NCBI RefSeq assembly: GCF_036850765.1
Contig: NC_089490.1
Location: forward strand, 132,088,522-132,152,521
Reading direction: 5' to 3'
Origin: Saccopteryx bilineata
Lineage: Eukaryota > Chordata > Mammalia > Chiroptera > Emballonuridae
DNA: 64,000 nt
The notes under the pieces were generated by a model. The model saw only the letters and a list, made by a program, of their open reading frames with translations, ran no database searches and was not told the origin of the DNA. Both the position numbers and the translations under genes were made by a program. Of this stretch, positions 10,092 through 21,393 are shown piece by piece (position 1 is the stretch's first letter; each line of letters opens with the position of its first letter).

Positions 10092-10799
10092 ATGTAATGT
10101 TTAGTTTATTATCATTTTTGGAGCAGTATTGTTCAATGTTAGGTCACCAAACCTAGAGTAAAAAATATTACTATTGATTAGCCTAGACAGTAAAATTACA
10201 ACATAACTAAGGTATGTTTTCTTAAAATATAAAAGGAATTTGTGATTAAGTAAAATATAAAATTTATTGGTCATTTCAATTGGTGCTTGTAACTAAATCG
10301 TTAGAATGTAAGGTACAAATGTAATAAAAATTAATTTAAATTTTTATTCCAAGTGACCTCTAGAATTAGAAAACGTAGAATTCCCTTTATCAGGGAAGCC
10401 TCAAGCCCTAGCAGGACTGTTAGAATCTGTAAAATCGAGACCACCTCAAGAAAATGTTTTTAATTGCCTAGCTTAAGTAAGATTTTAGCTCCCAGCAAGT
10501 GAGAAAAATTTAGACATTTTCCCTCAGTTTCTGTTAGCCAGAATCAGAAAAGATACTAAGGCAGGCAATTTAGCCTTTACATAGCAATCAGCTCTAGAAA
10601 TTAAAAAATGTATTGTAAATTTCAAAAAGGGTTGCATCAGCTGCTAAAAATAAATAAGTGAATAAAACTAAGCATTTCAGAAGGGATTTTGCCCCTCCCT
10701 CAATCACATAGCTGGCCCCCAAAGATGACTGGTTAGTCAATGATGGGTAAGATCCCTGAAAAAAAGGGACAACCTAAGACACGCACAGTCAATGGAGGG
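10092..10799. other. AT-rich unassigned DNA
   Basis: About 700 bases of AT-rich sequence up to the class I provirus. No gene or repeat recognised. Confidence 0.4.
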
Positions 10800-11139
10800 T
10801 GTGAGGTCGGTTGGCAATGGGGGAAGGTCACGTGAGGAACCAGGCCTGGGAACCTTGGCTGGAACTGCCCACACCCATGTGCGCCAAAAGAAACTTCCCA
10901 GAAGCCCTTTGGAAAAAAACGACTCTCAGCCATTGAAATTTTGCCACGTCATATCAACCTGACTACCCTACTGACGCTATAAATTACCCCCAGACAGGGG
11001 AGGCGGTGTGACTTCTTTGGCCCCCGTCTTGCAGACCAGAGAACCTCGTCTGGGATGCGCTTTACTAAATAAAACTTTTGCTATTCCACACTTGGTGGCT
11101 ATGCCCCTTTTTCTTCCTCGGTGGGGAAAATACCCTACA
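10800..11139 (+). repeat. ERV1-a 5' LTR
   Basis: Starts TGTGAGGTCGG, ends ACCCTACA. Contains 'gctataaatta' as a TATA box (about 10,977), 'ccacgtcat' upstream of it and the poly(A) signal AATAAA at about 11,067. Matches 16,371-17,124. Confidence 0.92.
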
Positions 11140-11159
11140 TTTGGTGCCAAAACCTGGGA
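11140..11159 (+). promoter_or_regulatory. ERV1-a primer-binding site
   Basis: Directly after the LTR, 'tttggtgccaaaacctggga'. The form TTTGGTGCC(G/A)AAACC is of the Arg-tRNA type used by some class I ERVs; the tRNA identity is from memory. Confidence 0.65.
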
Positions 11160-11466
11160 GGGGCTTGAAGTCCACAGGGGATTTCTCCTCTCCCTTTCCC
11201 TTCTGAGGAAGAACCAGGACTTCTGACCTCCCACCCACTTCAGCACTCGGTGCAGTAAGTCCCCTGCCTTTAGCCTCAGTTCTTTCTGCTGAGACTCCCT
11301 GTCCATAATCGCAGCTGCGTCAGGGACCTCTTTTCTGTTCCGAATGCATGTGTGCCCGTGAGACGTCCTGGTCACTCCTACTCTACCTAACCATCTGGTG
11401 GCCAGACCTTGAGTTGCAGGACACCAATTCTCATCTCTGATCACTCCGGGGACTAAGGGTGGCCAT

Positions 11467-12430
11467 GAGAGACACAGGAATCTAAACCTGACTCAAAAAC
11501 ACTTCTGTAGTGCCTTATTCAAAATCTCTCCCTCCCTAAAGAAGAAGAAACTGACTTCTTCTCCACCATGGCCAGGCCACAATACCCACTGGATAATTGA
11601 ACCAGGTGGCCTCCAGAAGGAACTTTTGATTTTAACACCTTTACCAATTTAATTATTGCCAAAGCACAGGGAAATGGTTGGAAATCCCTTACATTCAGGG
11701 CGTCCAGTATTTGTGCTCCTGTCCTAATTTCTGTGCTGCCTGCTCCATGGCACAGACCCTTTTTGGTCAGAGAAAACTCAACTAAACCCTCCACTCCTGA
11801 TCTTTCCTCTGCCGACCCCCAACTCTCCCCCCTCCTGCCCTTATCTAGGGACCCCTCTCTGGTCCCTCTGCAGACCTCTTCTGCTTGGGTCTCTTCCCTC
11901 CAAAAAGCCCCCTCCCCTGCTGACTAGGAGCCCCTCCCTTCTCTGCTGTGTTCTTAAGCCCCTCCTCTGTCAGGCCCTCCACAGGCCATTGGTCCTCATG
12001 CCGGTTTGCAGGGCTCCTGGCCCCATGGCCCAACCTTGATCTTCTTGAAGGAAGACCTGGCCTTGTCCTGCCTCTGGCTCCAGTGTTTCTGGCTGGATCT
12101 GGGTGCCAGGCAACCCATGAGCCCCCCCCCCCATCTTATTCTCAACCCCCAAACCCCTATCCGAGACATGATGAACATGGCATTTAAAATTTTTAATGGT
12201 TGCTGCTAGTAGAAAAAGGCCGAGGCTGCTTGCCAGGCCCTCATGCAGCAGAAGGTAATGCTCCAAAACCAGGCTCTTGTAGTAGCCCTGAGGCCAGCAG
12301 AGCAACAGGGGCAAGGCATAGAAAGTGCCTGACCCAAGTCTGGAACTCAAAGAGGAACCCCACCAGGAGCTTGCTTTAAATGTGGCAAGGAGAGTCACTG
12401 GACCTGGCAGTGCTTCTGCCCGAGGCCACC
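11467..12430 (+). pseudogene. gag: ERV1-a gag remnant with first zinc knuckle
   Basis: Gag is the structural polyprotein (matrix, capsid, nucleocapsid). Matrix-like sequence lies around 11,570-11,700, followed by a Pro/Ser-rich stretch (about 11,760-11,930). Stops and frame changes break the frame repeatedly. Near the end a nucleocapsid zinc knuckle is visible, CFKCGKESHWTWQC (12,372-12,413), fitting C-X2-C-X4-H-X4-C. The capsid region is short or eroded. The hAT-1 transposon begins nine bases after the last legible gag codons. Confidence 0.75.
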
Positions 12431-12438
12431 CATTAAGC

Positions 12439-14904
12439 CAGGGGTCAGGAACCTATGGCTCATGAGCCAGATGTGGCTCTTTTGATGGCTGCATCTGGCT
12501 TGCAGACAAATCTTTAATAAAAAAAAATAATGTTAAAAAATATAAAACATTCTCATGTATTACAATCCATTCATTTCCTACTGTTCATGTTCATGGTTGC
12601 GGGTGGCTGGAGCCAATCACAGCTGTCCCCTGGGACAACAATAAATTTTTATTGGATAGTGCATAATGTACATGGGTCATTGTGAGGTCAGGAAGTAAAC
12701 TTCCCTCCTTTTAATCAAGTAGTCAGCTAGCTAATTGCAGAAACCCTTTAGATGAAGAAGATAGCTAAAAGAAAAAAAGATGAGGAGTATCATACTTTTC
12801 AGCAGGAATGGACAGAAGAATTCGCCTTTGTGGAGAGAGCAGGTTCTGCAGTGTGTCTAATATGCAATGATAAAATTGCATCGATGAAACGTTCAAATAT
12901 AAAGCAGCACTTCGATACACGCCATACTACATTTTCATCGAAATATCCAGCAGGGACAGCAGGAAGGAAGCATGTCAAGAGCTACTGTGCAGAATGCAAG
13001 CTAGTCAGCAGCAACTCCGTGTTTGGACCCAACAAGGTGATTGGAATTTGGCTAGCTTTGCTGGTACTTTAAAATTGTAAGAAACAGAAAGCCATTCACA
13101 GATGGAGAGTATGCCAAAACATTCATGATTGATGTTGCCAATAAACTTTTTGATGACTTTTTGGATAAAGACAAGATAATCAAATGAATAAAAGACATGC
13201 CTCTGTCGGCAAGAACTGTTCACGATCGTACTATCATGATGGCAAATCAAATTGAGGCAACACAAGTGAAGGACATAAATGCAGCACCATTCTTTTCTCT
13301 TGCTTTAAATGAGTCAACAGACGTAAGCCATTTATCCCAGTTCAGCGTGATTGCAAGGTATGCTATTGGTGACACACCACATGAGGAAAGTCTTGCTGTT
13401 TTGCCTATGAAAGAGACAACAAGAGGGGAGGATTTATTCAAGTCTTTCACTGAGTTCGTTAAAGAAAAAAATCTACAGGATAAACATTGTGGTGTGTACT
13501 GATGGTGCTCCATGCATGGTGGGAAAAACAGAGGATTCGTAGCGCTTCTCCATGAACATGAAAAGAGACCCATCCTAAGTTTTCACTGCATCCTACATCA
13601 GGAGGCACTTTGTGCTCAGATGTGTGGCGAGCAGCTTGGTGAGGTGATGTCGCTGGTCATTCGGGTGGTCAACTTTATTGTTGCCCGAGCTTTAAATGAT
13701 CGCCAGCTTAAAACACTGCTGGATGAAGTTGGGATAATTATTCTGGTATGCTCTGCACAGCAATGTGCGTTGGTTGTCAAGAGGGAAGATGCTCAGCTGT
13801 TTTGCGTCTTGTCTGAGCGAAATCCGGACTTTTCTTGAAATGAAAAATGTCGAGCATCCTGAATTAGGTAACACTGAGTGGCTCCTGAAGTTCTACTATG
13901 ACATGGACATAACTGAACATCTGAACCAGCTCAATGTGAAAATGCAAGGTGTTGGAAATACAGTCTTATCCCTTCAACAAGCATGTTTACATTTGAAAAC
14001 AAGCTGGAACTCTTCATTACCAACATTGAAAAAGATCGTTTTCTACACTTTGAAAAACTGGGAGAGTTTAAAGATGCATGCACAGCAAGTGACCCTGCTC
14101 AACATCTCGATCTCCAGCAGCTAGCAGGATTCACATCTAATCTCCTGCAGTCATTCAAAGTGAGTTTTGGAGAATTTCGTGAGTACACTCATCTTTTTAA
14201 GTTCATCACACATCCACATGAGTGTGCAGTGGGCAGCACCAACCTGAGTTACATCTCCAGTGTTTCCGTCAGAGATTTTGAGCTACAAGCTGCTAATCTG
14301 AAGGCCTCAGACATGTGGATGAATAAGTTCAACTCACTGAATAAAGGTTTGGAAAGACTTGCACGACAGCAAGCAGAGTTGGCAAGCAAACACAAGTGGG
14401 GAGAAATGAGAAAACTTCAACCTGCAGATCAGCTGATTTTCAAAACTTGGAACGTGCTTCCTGTCACATACCACACACTGCAGCATGTGAGTATTGCTGT
14501 ACTGACAATGTTTGGCTCTACATATGCATGTGAGCAGTCTTTCTCACATCTAAAGAATGTTAAGACCAACCTATGATTACGTTTAATGGATAGAAGTCTT
14601 AATGCTTGCATGAAGCTTAACCTCACCACGTATCAACCAGACTACAAAGCCATCAGCAAAACCATGCAGCACCAGAAGTCGCATTAATGGTAAGAAGTAC
14701 TTTATTCATCATTAGTTAGCAACAGCATAACAATGTTATTAAAAAGAATTCAGAGACTTATTGTATTTTAAAAGTGTTGGTCTTGCATAAAATGCACACA
14801 TTTATTTGTATTTAGTGTTAAACATATTGTATGGCTCTCACGGAATTACATTTTAAATATGTGGCATTCATGGCTCTCTCAGCCAAAAAGATTTCTGACC
14901 CCTG
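12439..14904 (+). mobile_element. hAT-1 DNA transposon, nearly full length
   Basis: Terminal inverted repeats CAGGGGTCAGGAACC (12,439) and, reversed, CAGGGGTCAGAAATC (ending 14,904). The 8-bp flanks CATTAAGC and CACTAAAT look like a decayed hAT TSD. Length 2,466 bp, with subterminal regions of about 300 bases at each end and a transposase gene between. It is inserted in the gag nucleocapsid region of ERV1-a, so it is younger than that provirus. Confidence 0.9.
12752..14690 (+). pseudogene. hAT-1 transposase, frameshifted
   Basis: Cut-and-paste transposase of the hAT superfamily, similar in style to the GTF2IRD2/EPM2AIP1-related group. It starts ATG at 12,752. A BED-like zinc finger is seen as VCLICN (Cys pair 12,854-12,865) with KQHFDTRH (His pair near 12,908). 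The RNase H-like core follows: ALNESTDV (about 13,307), CTDGAP near 13,497 and the C-X2-H motif FHCILH (about 13,580). The C-terminal dimerisation region reads YACEQSFSHLKN (about 14,523). Open pieces lie in different frames (12,752-13,072; 13,197-13,502; 13,512-13,838; 13,765-14,124; 13,983-14,576), so several small indels and a stop after 14,576 inactivate it. Confidence 0.88.
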
Positions 14905-15300
14905 CACTAAATCTGGCCCTAACTGCAAGCAGCCCAGTCACTGGTGGAGTGATTGCCCCCTTTTGGGCAACAGGCTCTTCCTTGGCGCCTCTACATGGAG
15001 GACAAGCCACCCAAATGGGAGGCCAAGCCAGCCAGGTGGGCCTATCATTCAAACTCCTTGGCCTCATGGATGACTGACAAAGCCTGACTCGAAGACCCCC
15101 ATCACCCTCTCCAAGCCCAGGGTAATACTGCAGGTAGCGCATAAGTCCATCTCATTTCTTGTGGACACGGGGGCTTCCTTCTCTGTTTTGCCATCACACT
15201 CTGGACTTCTAGTTCCCTCATAGGTCTTGGTTACGGGAGTGGATGGGACTTCTTCTTTTACTCTTTGCACACCATTGCTGACATGCAGTTTGGATGAAAT
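14905..15300 (+). pseudogene. pro: ERV1-a second zinc knuckle and protease
   Basis: Just after hAT-1 comes a second knuckle-like motif NCKQPSHWWSDC (its first Cys is not seen), so the transposon split the paired nucleocapsid knuckles. The protease follows, with active-site motif LVDTGA (D-T-G-A at 15,164-15,175). Retroviral protease is a homodimeric aspartic protease that cleaves Gag-Pol. The domain is cut short by stops near 15,220-15,300. Confidence 0.78.
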
Positions 15301-15419
15301 CCCCTTTTCGCACTCCTTAGTTATGCCCTATGGAAGGAAAGGGGCTTCCTTACTACCAAAGGCTCCCCTATAATCAATGCTACCCTCATTTTTAAACTTT
15401 TGCAGGCATTACAGCTTCC

Positions 15420-16120
15420 CACTGGGTGACAGTGGTACATTGTAGGGACCATCAAACCTCTCAAGACCGGGTGGCCTTGGGAAATGCTCGGGCTGACGCA
15501 GTGACTCAAAAGCTCACTATGGGGACCTCTCCTACTCCTCTCATGTTTCTCTCTACCTCTTGAAACCTTCCTACACTCCTGAGGAAGAACAGGCCCTCCT
15601 CAGAAAGGGTGGAGACGTTTGCAACCAGGGATGGATATTTCTCGAAGATAGAATTGCCTTACCAAAAAGACAGGCTGAAACTCTCCTTTCTGATATTCAC
15701 TGTTCCTTACACATAGGGCCAAAAGCTCTCTATTGGTTCTTGCAACCACTCTTTTTCTTCCCAGGCCTCCAGCGGACTATCGAAAAGGTACATGCAGCAT
15801 GCACTATCTGTCCAAAGCCTCTACACAAGGGGGACTCTGCCCCTGCTTTCCCACTCATCAACTGAGGGGGCACATGCCAGGCCAACACTGGCAAATTGAC
15901 TTCCCTCAAATGCCCCCTCACAAAAAACTCCGTATCTCGTAACTTTTGTTGATACCTTTTCAGGGTGCATAGAAGCCTTTCCCACCTCTCGAGAGAAGGC
16001 AGACACCGCTGCCTCCATTCTTGTTAAAAACATCAATGTCCTCAACCGTCTGCAAGAGAAACTGCACAAGGATCTCTCCTACAACCCACTTAACTCCTGG
16101 TGGCAGCCACCCATCCTCAC
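15420..16120 (+). pseudogene. pol: ERV1-a pol remnant: RNase H end and integrase
   Basis: The reverse transcriptase palm is absent. A short RNase H terminus is legible (about 15,435-15,500). Integrase follows: the N-terminal HHCC zinc-binding module shows H-X3-H (IHCSLH, 15,698-15,712) and C-X2-C (CTIC, 15,800-15,811), and the first catalytic Asp lies in HWQIDF (15,898-15,900). Stops after about 15,865 and 15,942 and frame changes break the core. The rest of the catalytic core and the C-terminal domain are missing. Confidence 0.8.
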
Positions 16121-16370
16121 CTAAGTTGCCCCTATCCTAGGCCTCTTCTAGTTATCAGCATATTACTCATATTTGCTCCTCTTTTTTAGATTCTTACAGG
16201 GCTGCATTCACGAGGTTTCTTGAGTCGCAATCAACCAGATGCTCCTACACCCATATACGCGACTCCCCTTAGAGCCACCACCTTCCGACCTCCCTTCCCC
16301 ACAACGCCCCTAACCAGCAGGAAGTAGCCAGATGAATAGCGGCACCCCTATCTAACATAAAAGGTCGGAA
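16120..16370 (+). pseudogene. env: ERV1-a env transmembrane tail and polypurine tract
   Basis: Short remnant of the env 3' end: a hydrophobic segment (about 16,140-16,190) followed by a polar tail (about 16,200-16,260). Surface subunit and ectodomain are deleted. The purine-rich 'aaaaggtcggaa' at 16,359-16,370 abuts the 3' LTR and is the likely polypurine tract. Confidence 0.55.
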
Positions 16371-17124
16371 TGTGAGGTTGGTTGGCAATGGAGGAAGGTC
16401 ACGTGAGGAACCAGGTCCGAGGACTTTGGCTGGAACTGCCCACATCCTTGCGCGCCAAAAGAAACTTCCCAGAGGCCCTGGCCGGTTGGCTCAGCGGTAG
16501 AGCGTTGGCCTAGCGTGCGGAGGACCTGGGTTCGATTCCCGGCCAGGGCACACAGGAGAAGCGCCCATTTGCTTCTCCACCCCTCCGCCGCGCTTTCCTC
16601 TCTGTCTCTCTCTTCCCCTCCCGCAGCCAAGGCTCCATTGGAGCAAAGATGGCCCGGGCGCTGGGGATGGCTCTGTGGCCTCTGCCCCAGGCGCTAGAGT
16701 GGCTCTGGTCGCAACATGGCGACGCCCAGGATGGGCAGAGCATCGCCCCCTGGTGGGCAGAGCGTGCCCCTGGTGGGCGTGCCGGGTGGATCCCGGTCGG
16801 GCGCATGCGGGAGTCTGTCAGACTGTCTCTCCCTGTTTCCAGCTTCAGAAAAATGAAAAAAAAAAAAAAAAAGAAACTTCCCAGGAGCCCTTTGAAAAAG
16901 AACAACTGTCTGTCAGCCAATAAAATTTTGCCACGTCATATCAACCTGACCACCCTACCAATGCTATAAATTACCCCCAAACAGGGGAGCCGCACGACTT
17001 CTCTGGCCCCTGTCTCATGGACCAGAGAACCTCATCTAGGATGCGCTTTACTAAATAAAGCTTTTGCTGTTCCACACTTGGTGGCTATGCTTTCTTTCTT
17101 CCTTGGTGGAGAGAATACCTTACA
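16371..17124 (+). repeat. ERV1-a 3' LTR (with SINE inside)
   Basis: Starts TGTGAGGTTGG, ends ACCTTACA, TATA-like 'gctataaatta' and AATAAA conserved. Split by the SINE at 16,473-16,870. Confidence 0.92.
16473..16870 (+). mobile_element. SINE, long 'GGCCCTGGCCGG' type
   Basis: Forward, full-length copy. It shows an A box-like 'tggctcagcggtagagcg' and a B box-like 'gggttcgattccc' of a tRNA-derived pol III promoter, the body with 'gctccattggagcaaagatgg' and an A-rich tail. TSD aagaaacttcccag (16,459-16,472; 16,871-16,884) inside the ERV1-a 3' LTR. Confidence 0.95.
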
Positions 17125-17739
17125 GGGGGCCCTAAAGAGAAGGCTTAAAAACTAACAAAGGTGAGGCTCAAACCCTCACCCCAAAAATGCAGAAGCCTGC
17201 TCCCTTAAAATAGTGGTTTTTCATCCACTGATCAGGACACCAAAGGAAGGGAAGGCTCCTTAAAAACTCAGGAAAATCCAGGCAGCTGAAGATGCTACCT
17301 AAAACCAGTGGGGATTCTAGAAAATTTGAATAACTTTACTAAAACCCCTGTTGCTAAAGGTTTATTTGCAACCAACTAGAAAAAGATTTTTCCAGCAGGA
17401 AAGAAATAATTAAAAGGGCCAGACTTAGAATCTATTACAGAAGGCATAATATCTGAGTATTTAGTTTATGTCCAAGTAAATACTAAGCAAAGTAAGGAAA
17501 TTGTGAGGAAAAAAAAACAGGGAAAGAGGAACTTTCCCAAGTAAACATTAAAAAATAGACTTTAATAAAATAATTGACAGGTGAATAGAAGCTTTTCCTA
17601 CTGGAAGTGGGGCCACAGTAACAGTTGTTAGTTGCTATGTGAAATTCTTTCCAAATTTAGCTTGCCCATTCTAATGTTAGGTCTGCATTTGTGTCCAAAA
17701 TCTCACAGCTAGTAGGAAGGGAACCCAATATTAATTAAA
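17125..17739. other. Unassigned, probably eroded retroviral DNA
   Basis: About 600 bases between ERV1-a and a pol fragment. No frame or motif is legible; it may be decayed pol of the next provirus. Confidence 0.3.
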
Positions 17740-18190
17740 AACTAATTTGAAGTTAAATTGTGCCCACAGGCCCCAAAAGTTCAGGGCAAATAGAATGCAT
17801 AAATCAAATCATAAAGGAAACATAACCACTCCTTCCTTAAGTACTTGCAGGGTTTGCAAATTACTCAGCAGGCTGTTCAAAAGACTGTCCAAGAGGCACT
17901 TCCAGCACTGCCAGGGGATCCGTACATCCTTTTCAGCCTGGGGACTCAGTCTGGGTAAAGAAATACATCACCCAAGGACTGACTCCCACATGGACAGGTC
18001 CACACACCATGATCCTGACCACTCCCACTGCTGCCAAGGTAGAAGGCATACCTGCCTGGGTCCACCATAGCCAGTTGAAGCCTGCAGTCCCAGCAGAGAC
18101 ACCTTTGTGGACAGCGGAGACTGACCCCGCCAACCCTTGTAAGTTAACCCTGAGAAGGACAGCATGCCCTGCTCCAACCACAAACTGAAA
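17740..18190 (+). pseudogene. pol: Second class I ERV: integrase C-terminal part
   Basis: Retroviral integrase remnant. A segment near 17,755-17,800 has the HRPQ...GQIE-type motif around the third catalytic Glu of the DDE core. The C-terminal SH3-like domain is clearer, reading SVWVKKY then PTWTGPHTMILTTPTAAKVEG and PAWVHHSQLKP (about 17,945-18,085). Frameshifts divide the two. It is not part of ERV1-a, lying beyond that 3' LTR. No matching gag or RT is seen upstream. Confidence 0.75.
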
Positions 18191-18369
18191 GCTGGTTGTT
18201 CTACGTATGGTTAATGCCTGAGGAAACTCACTGAGGACCTCCTTTTAATCAGACTTTGAGATAAAAGGAAAACTAGGGTAAAAGAAAAGCCAGCTTCATT
18301 GTCACTAAAGGTATAAGGTGTAGAAATACTTTTGAAAGAGAAAGGAAGAAAGTAAATTGTTATAAAAGC

Positions 18370-19796
18370 TGTTGTAAGGTACCAAAAAGCTGCAAAATTA
18401 GTGTTGATATTCTAGGAGGAAAAGGTCAGGCTTTCCTGTCCTTTCTTTGGAAAATAGAAGAAAAAGAATATAGAAGTCTCCTGATTTACAAGGACAACTA
18501 GAGTCATTTGGTTTTAAATTCTCTGAAAGGAGTAAGGTTATATGAAGAACTCCCTTTCACTTTCAATAAGAGACAAAATTAAAGGACCACCCTACACTGA
18601 TCTTAGCTCTCCCTCTCTTCCTGGAATCCTGAGATTAACGTGTACCTCTAGGCAAAGGAGGAGAGATAGATACTAAAAGGATTTGTGAATGTCTTTGATT
18701 GTATTACCTTGAAAGTTTTAACGTTTTCTGTAAATCTCCTAGACATGTAACGTAAATCTTGTCAGATTTTAATCTTGTTAAATGTTAATCTTGTCATGCT
18801 GTCATGCCCCCCCCCCTGTGTGTATTCAAAGGGTACATAACCAGCCTCTGAAATATACTTGGCATGCACGATTTGGAACTGCTATGCCCCGTGTCAGCCA
18901 TATGCGGCCGGCATATTTAACAAATCTCCTCCTTCAAAAAAATTCTTCAAAATTCATCTGGACTGGGTGTCTCTACTTAAACTCGATGGAATAAGGTATG
19001 GTGCCTTTCAGAATCTGGGGTATGGTACTTTATAACAAAGCCAGTTATTTCTGAATAATTAAGAAAATTTATAAAAATTAAGAATTGCCTCATGCACCTC
19101 GTTAAATTGAGTCAAGGATTTGATTCAGGATATAAAACCAGTGGGGAATGTGGTAAGATGCCAGAGAACTGTAAAATTTAGTATTGACAACACCATTTTA
19201 AAGAGGAAAAGTCAGGCTTTCTGTTCTGTCCTTTCTTTGGAAAATGGAGGGAGGAGGATATGAAAGTCTCCTGACTTACAAGGACAACTGGGTCATTTAG
19301 TTTTAGTTCTCTGAAAGAATTAAGATTATCTAAAGAACTTCCTTTCCCTTTCAATAAGAGACAGAATTTACACACCACCCTAAACTGATTTTGGCTCTCC
19401 CCCCCTTCCTGGAATCCTGAGATTAATGTGTACCTCTAGGCAAAGGAGGGAAAATAGACACTAGAAGGTTTATGAATGTATTTTGATATGTAAAATGACA
19501 TCACCATTGTGTTACCTTGAAAGTTTTAACACTTTTTAAATCCCCTAGACAAATGTTATAAGCTTGTTAATGATTGTGTCATGCTGTCATGCCCCCAACT
19601 TGTATGTGGTCAAAGGGTGTATAACCAGTCTCTGAGATACATTTGGCACTGCACGATTTGGGTCAGATATGCCCCATGTCAGCCATATGTGGCCAGCATA
19701 TTAATAAATCTCCTCCTTTTAATAAAACCCTTCAAAATTCATCTGGACTTGATGTCTCTATGTAAACCCGTGGAAGTAAGGTACGGTACTTTACAA
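18370..19796 (+). mobile_element. Family C element: two LTRs with a tiny interior
   Basis: Two directly repeated LTRs, about 18,370-19,038 and 19,149-19,796, separated by about 110 bases. Each starts TGT(T/G)GTAAGRTRCC, shares 'gtcaggctttc', 'tttcaataagagaca', 'tacctctaggcaaaggag' and 'catgctgtcatgcccc', has late AATAAA-like signals and ends near ...ACTTTA(T/C)AACA. 'agtggggaa' just before the second LTR could be a polypurine tract. The interior is nearly all deleted. Some blocks resemble family B. Confidence 0.75.
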
Positions 19797-20137
19797 CATT
19801 TTGGGGTACAGTACTTTACAACATAACTACTTGGCCAACCAGCACCTGGCCACCTAAGGTAGAAGTGTATTATTTCTTGAGTGCTCAGGGGGACAGCATT
19901 ATGAAGGGCACCTTTGTAATTTCTTTGTGCCAATAATGAGTTCTCCCATTTTACTACACAGATAACCAGCAGATCCTGGTGTATTGGCCAATAAGGTTTG
20001 ATATGCCCACTCAGAGTGGCCTCTGGTACCAGCTACTGTGCTGTTTGCAGACAGAACTCAGGCCTGTATTCTGCCAGAGAAAAAAGATTTGCCTCTCTTG
20101 GTGCTGCTGACAGCTCTCTCATTTCACCCACAGATTA
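19797..20137. other. Unassigned, possible eroded ERV interior
   Basis: About 340 bases next to a family A LTR. A weak minus-strand open stretch (19,933-19,739) exists without a recognisable motif. Confidence 0.3.
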
Positions 20138-20882
20138 TGGTAAAGCCAGTAGCCAGGGCCACCATCACAGCCGCCTGGCCCATGCAGGTTTGCATTTGAT
20201 TTGGACAGTCGGTAATGAAACAACAGAGCCACAAACTGGTAGGCCATTATCTTTAATCCTAGCTTGCACCTGGCAGGCAAGTAAAAACACACACTGGGCT
20301 CCAAAACCCACTCATTCAGTGCTCACAAAGCTACTGACTTATTCAAGTTTCCTAGAATCAAAGATATCTACCTTACCAGCTTCATTTACTTTTGTTCCCC
20401 ATCTCCTTCTCTCTGCAAAAACTCTGCACTAACTGGCTTCTCTTTCAGCATTCTGCCATCTTGGCTGCCTCTCCTCTCCTCCACGTGGCCTTTCTCTGCT
20501 CTCCTTTCTAATGTTAATCTCAGGAACCAAGAGAGAGCAAGCTCCGGGTCTGCCTCCACTTTATAGTGTAGAAACCAAAACCTTTAATCCAATATACAAA
20601 CAAGGAAGTCTCTGACACAAAGTCACTTATCTGAGGCATAATGGGATTCCTCATGAGAGTGCACCACCCCACATCAAAAAGGGTGGGAAAGGCTTAGTCC
20701 CAAAACCAAACCTCAGGCTACAAGGATCCTGCCTGTCCACAGCCTGCCCGCAACACACATTAATATAATCATGTCCATACCAAGCAAGAAGGGCAACCAA
20801 TACCATCACCTGGGCAACAGGCTTCCACATGGGCAGCGCCATCTTTAACAAAGTGAGCATAATATATTTTATCTGCCCAACA
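20138..20882 (-). mobile_element. Family A solo LTR
   Basis: Minus-strand LTR of about 745 bp. It begins TGTTGGGCAGATAAAATA at 20,882 and matches the 3' LTR of 7,413-9,582 through 'tttgtatattgg(a)ttaaagg', 'agccaagatgg' and 'gtttcattac'. No exact TSD is visible. Confidence 0.85.
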
Positions 20883-21017
20883 CTTATGATTTGGTAATTC
20901 TGTTGCTGTAGTTTGTACTGTTTCTCTTTATGCAATGTACCTCACTCCTTGCACAGGGACCATCACGAAAGATACCTGTCGTGTAAATTGTGAGGCGAAC
21001 AACCCTCCAGGAATGGA
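20883..21017 (+). mobile_element. Family A-like internal 3' end
   Basis: Resembles 8,871-8,978, the part just before the 3' LTR of the complete family A element, including 'acctgtcgtgtaaattgtgaggcgaac' against 'acctgtgctttagattgtgaagtgagc'. It ends where the next LTR begins. Confidence 0.55.
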
Positions 21018-21393
21018 ATGTGAGGAAAATCACTGTCAGGCTTGCTCATAGGTTTACTGGCTGCAAGCCCTTTGTGCAAATAGTGCAGAAGCACGTGACA
21101 GCACTATTATAAGTATGTAAATACTTACCCTCAGGGGGGGATAAGGGAGATCCAGTCCTGCCACTGAGAAGTGTTGTTGGGTTTCTTTTTTTGCACCAGG
21201 ATCCCTTGCCCTCCTCTGTGAAAAGCAGGTTTCTTTTTTTTTTTTTCCTTGGTTTTCTTTTGGCTTGCCTGTCTTGGTGAGCCTGCAATAAATTGGAATG
21301 GCCCACCATCCTCCAGCTCTGCTGTTTCTTTACCGTCTGCCTGAATTCAATGAGAACCTGCACGGCCCCTGTGGTGGCCACTGGCTTTATGCA
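21018..21393 (+). mobile_element. Family A-related LTR (variant A')
   Basis: About 375 bp, starting TGTGAGGAAAATCACTG and ending 'gtggtggccactggctttatgca'. Its 3' part (gctgtttctttaccgtctgcctgaattcaatgagaacctgca) is clearly like family A; the 5' part differs. Confidence 0.6.

Larger units (their letters stand above)
10800..17124 (+). mobile_element. Class I endogenous retrovirus provirus (ERV1-a)
   Basis: Provirus with both LTRs (10,800-11,139 and 16,371-17,124, the latter enlarged by a SINE). Between them, in order: PBS, gag remnants with zinc knuckles, a hAT insertion, protease motif, RNase H and integrase remnants, and a short env tail. Most of RT and of env is missing. Flanks AGGG (10,796-10,799) and GGGG (17,125-17,128) may be a decayed 4-bp TSD. 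The LTRs differ at many positions, so the insertion is not recent. Confidence 0.9.

Noticed and set aside
16475..16560. tRNA-like sequence with A and B boxes
   Set aside because: It is the head of a SINE with TSDs and a poly(A) tail, not a tRNA gene. The same applies to the other SINE heads.
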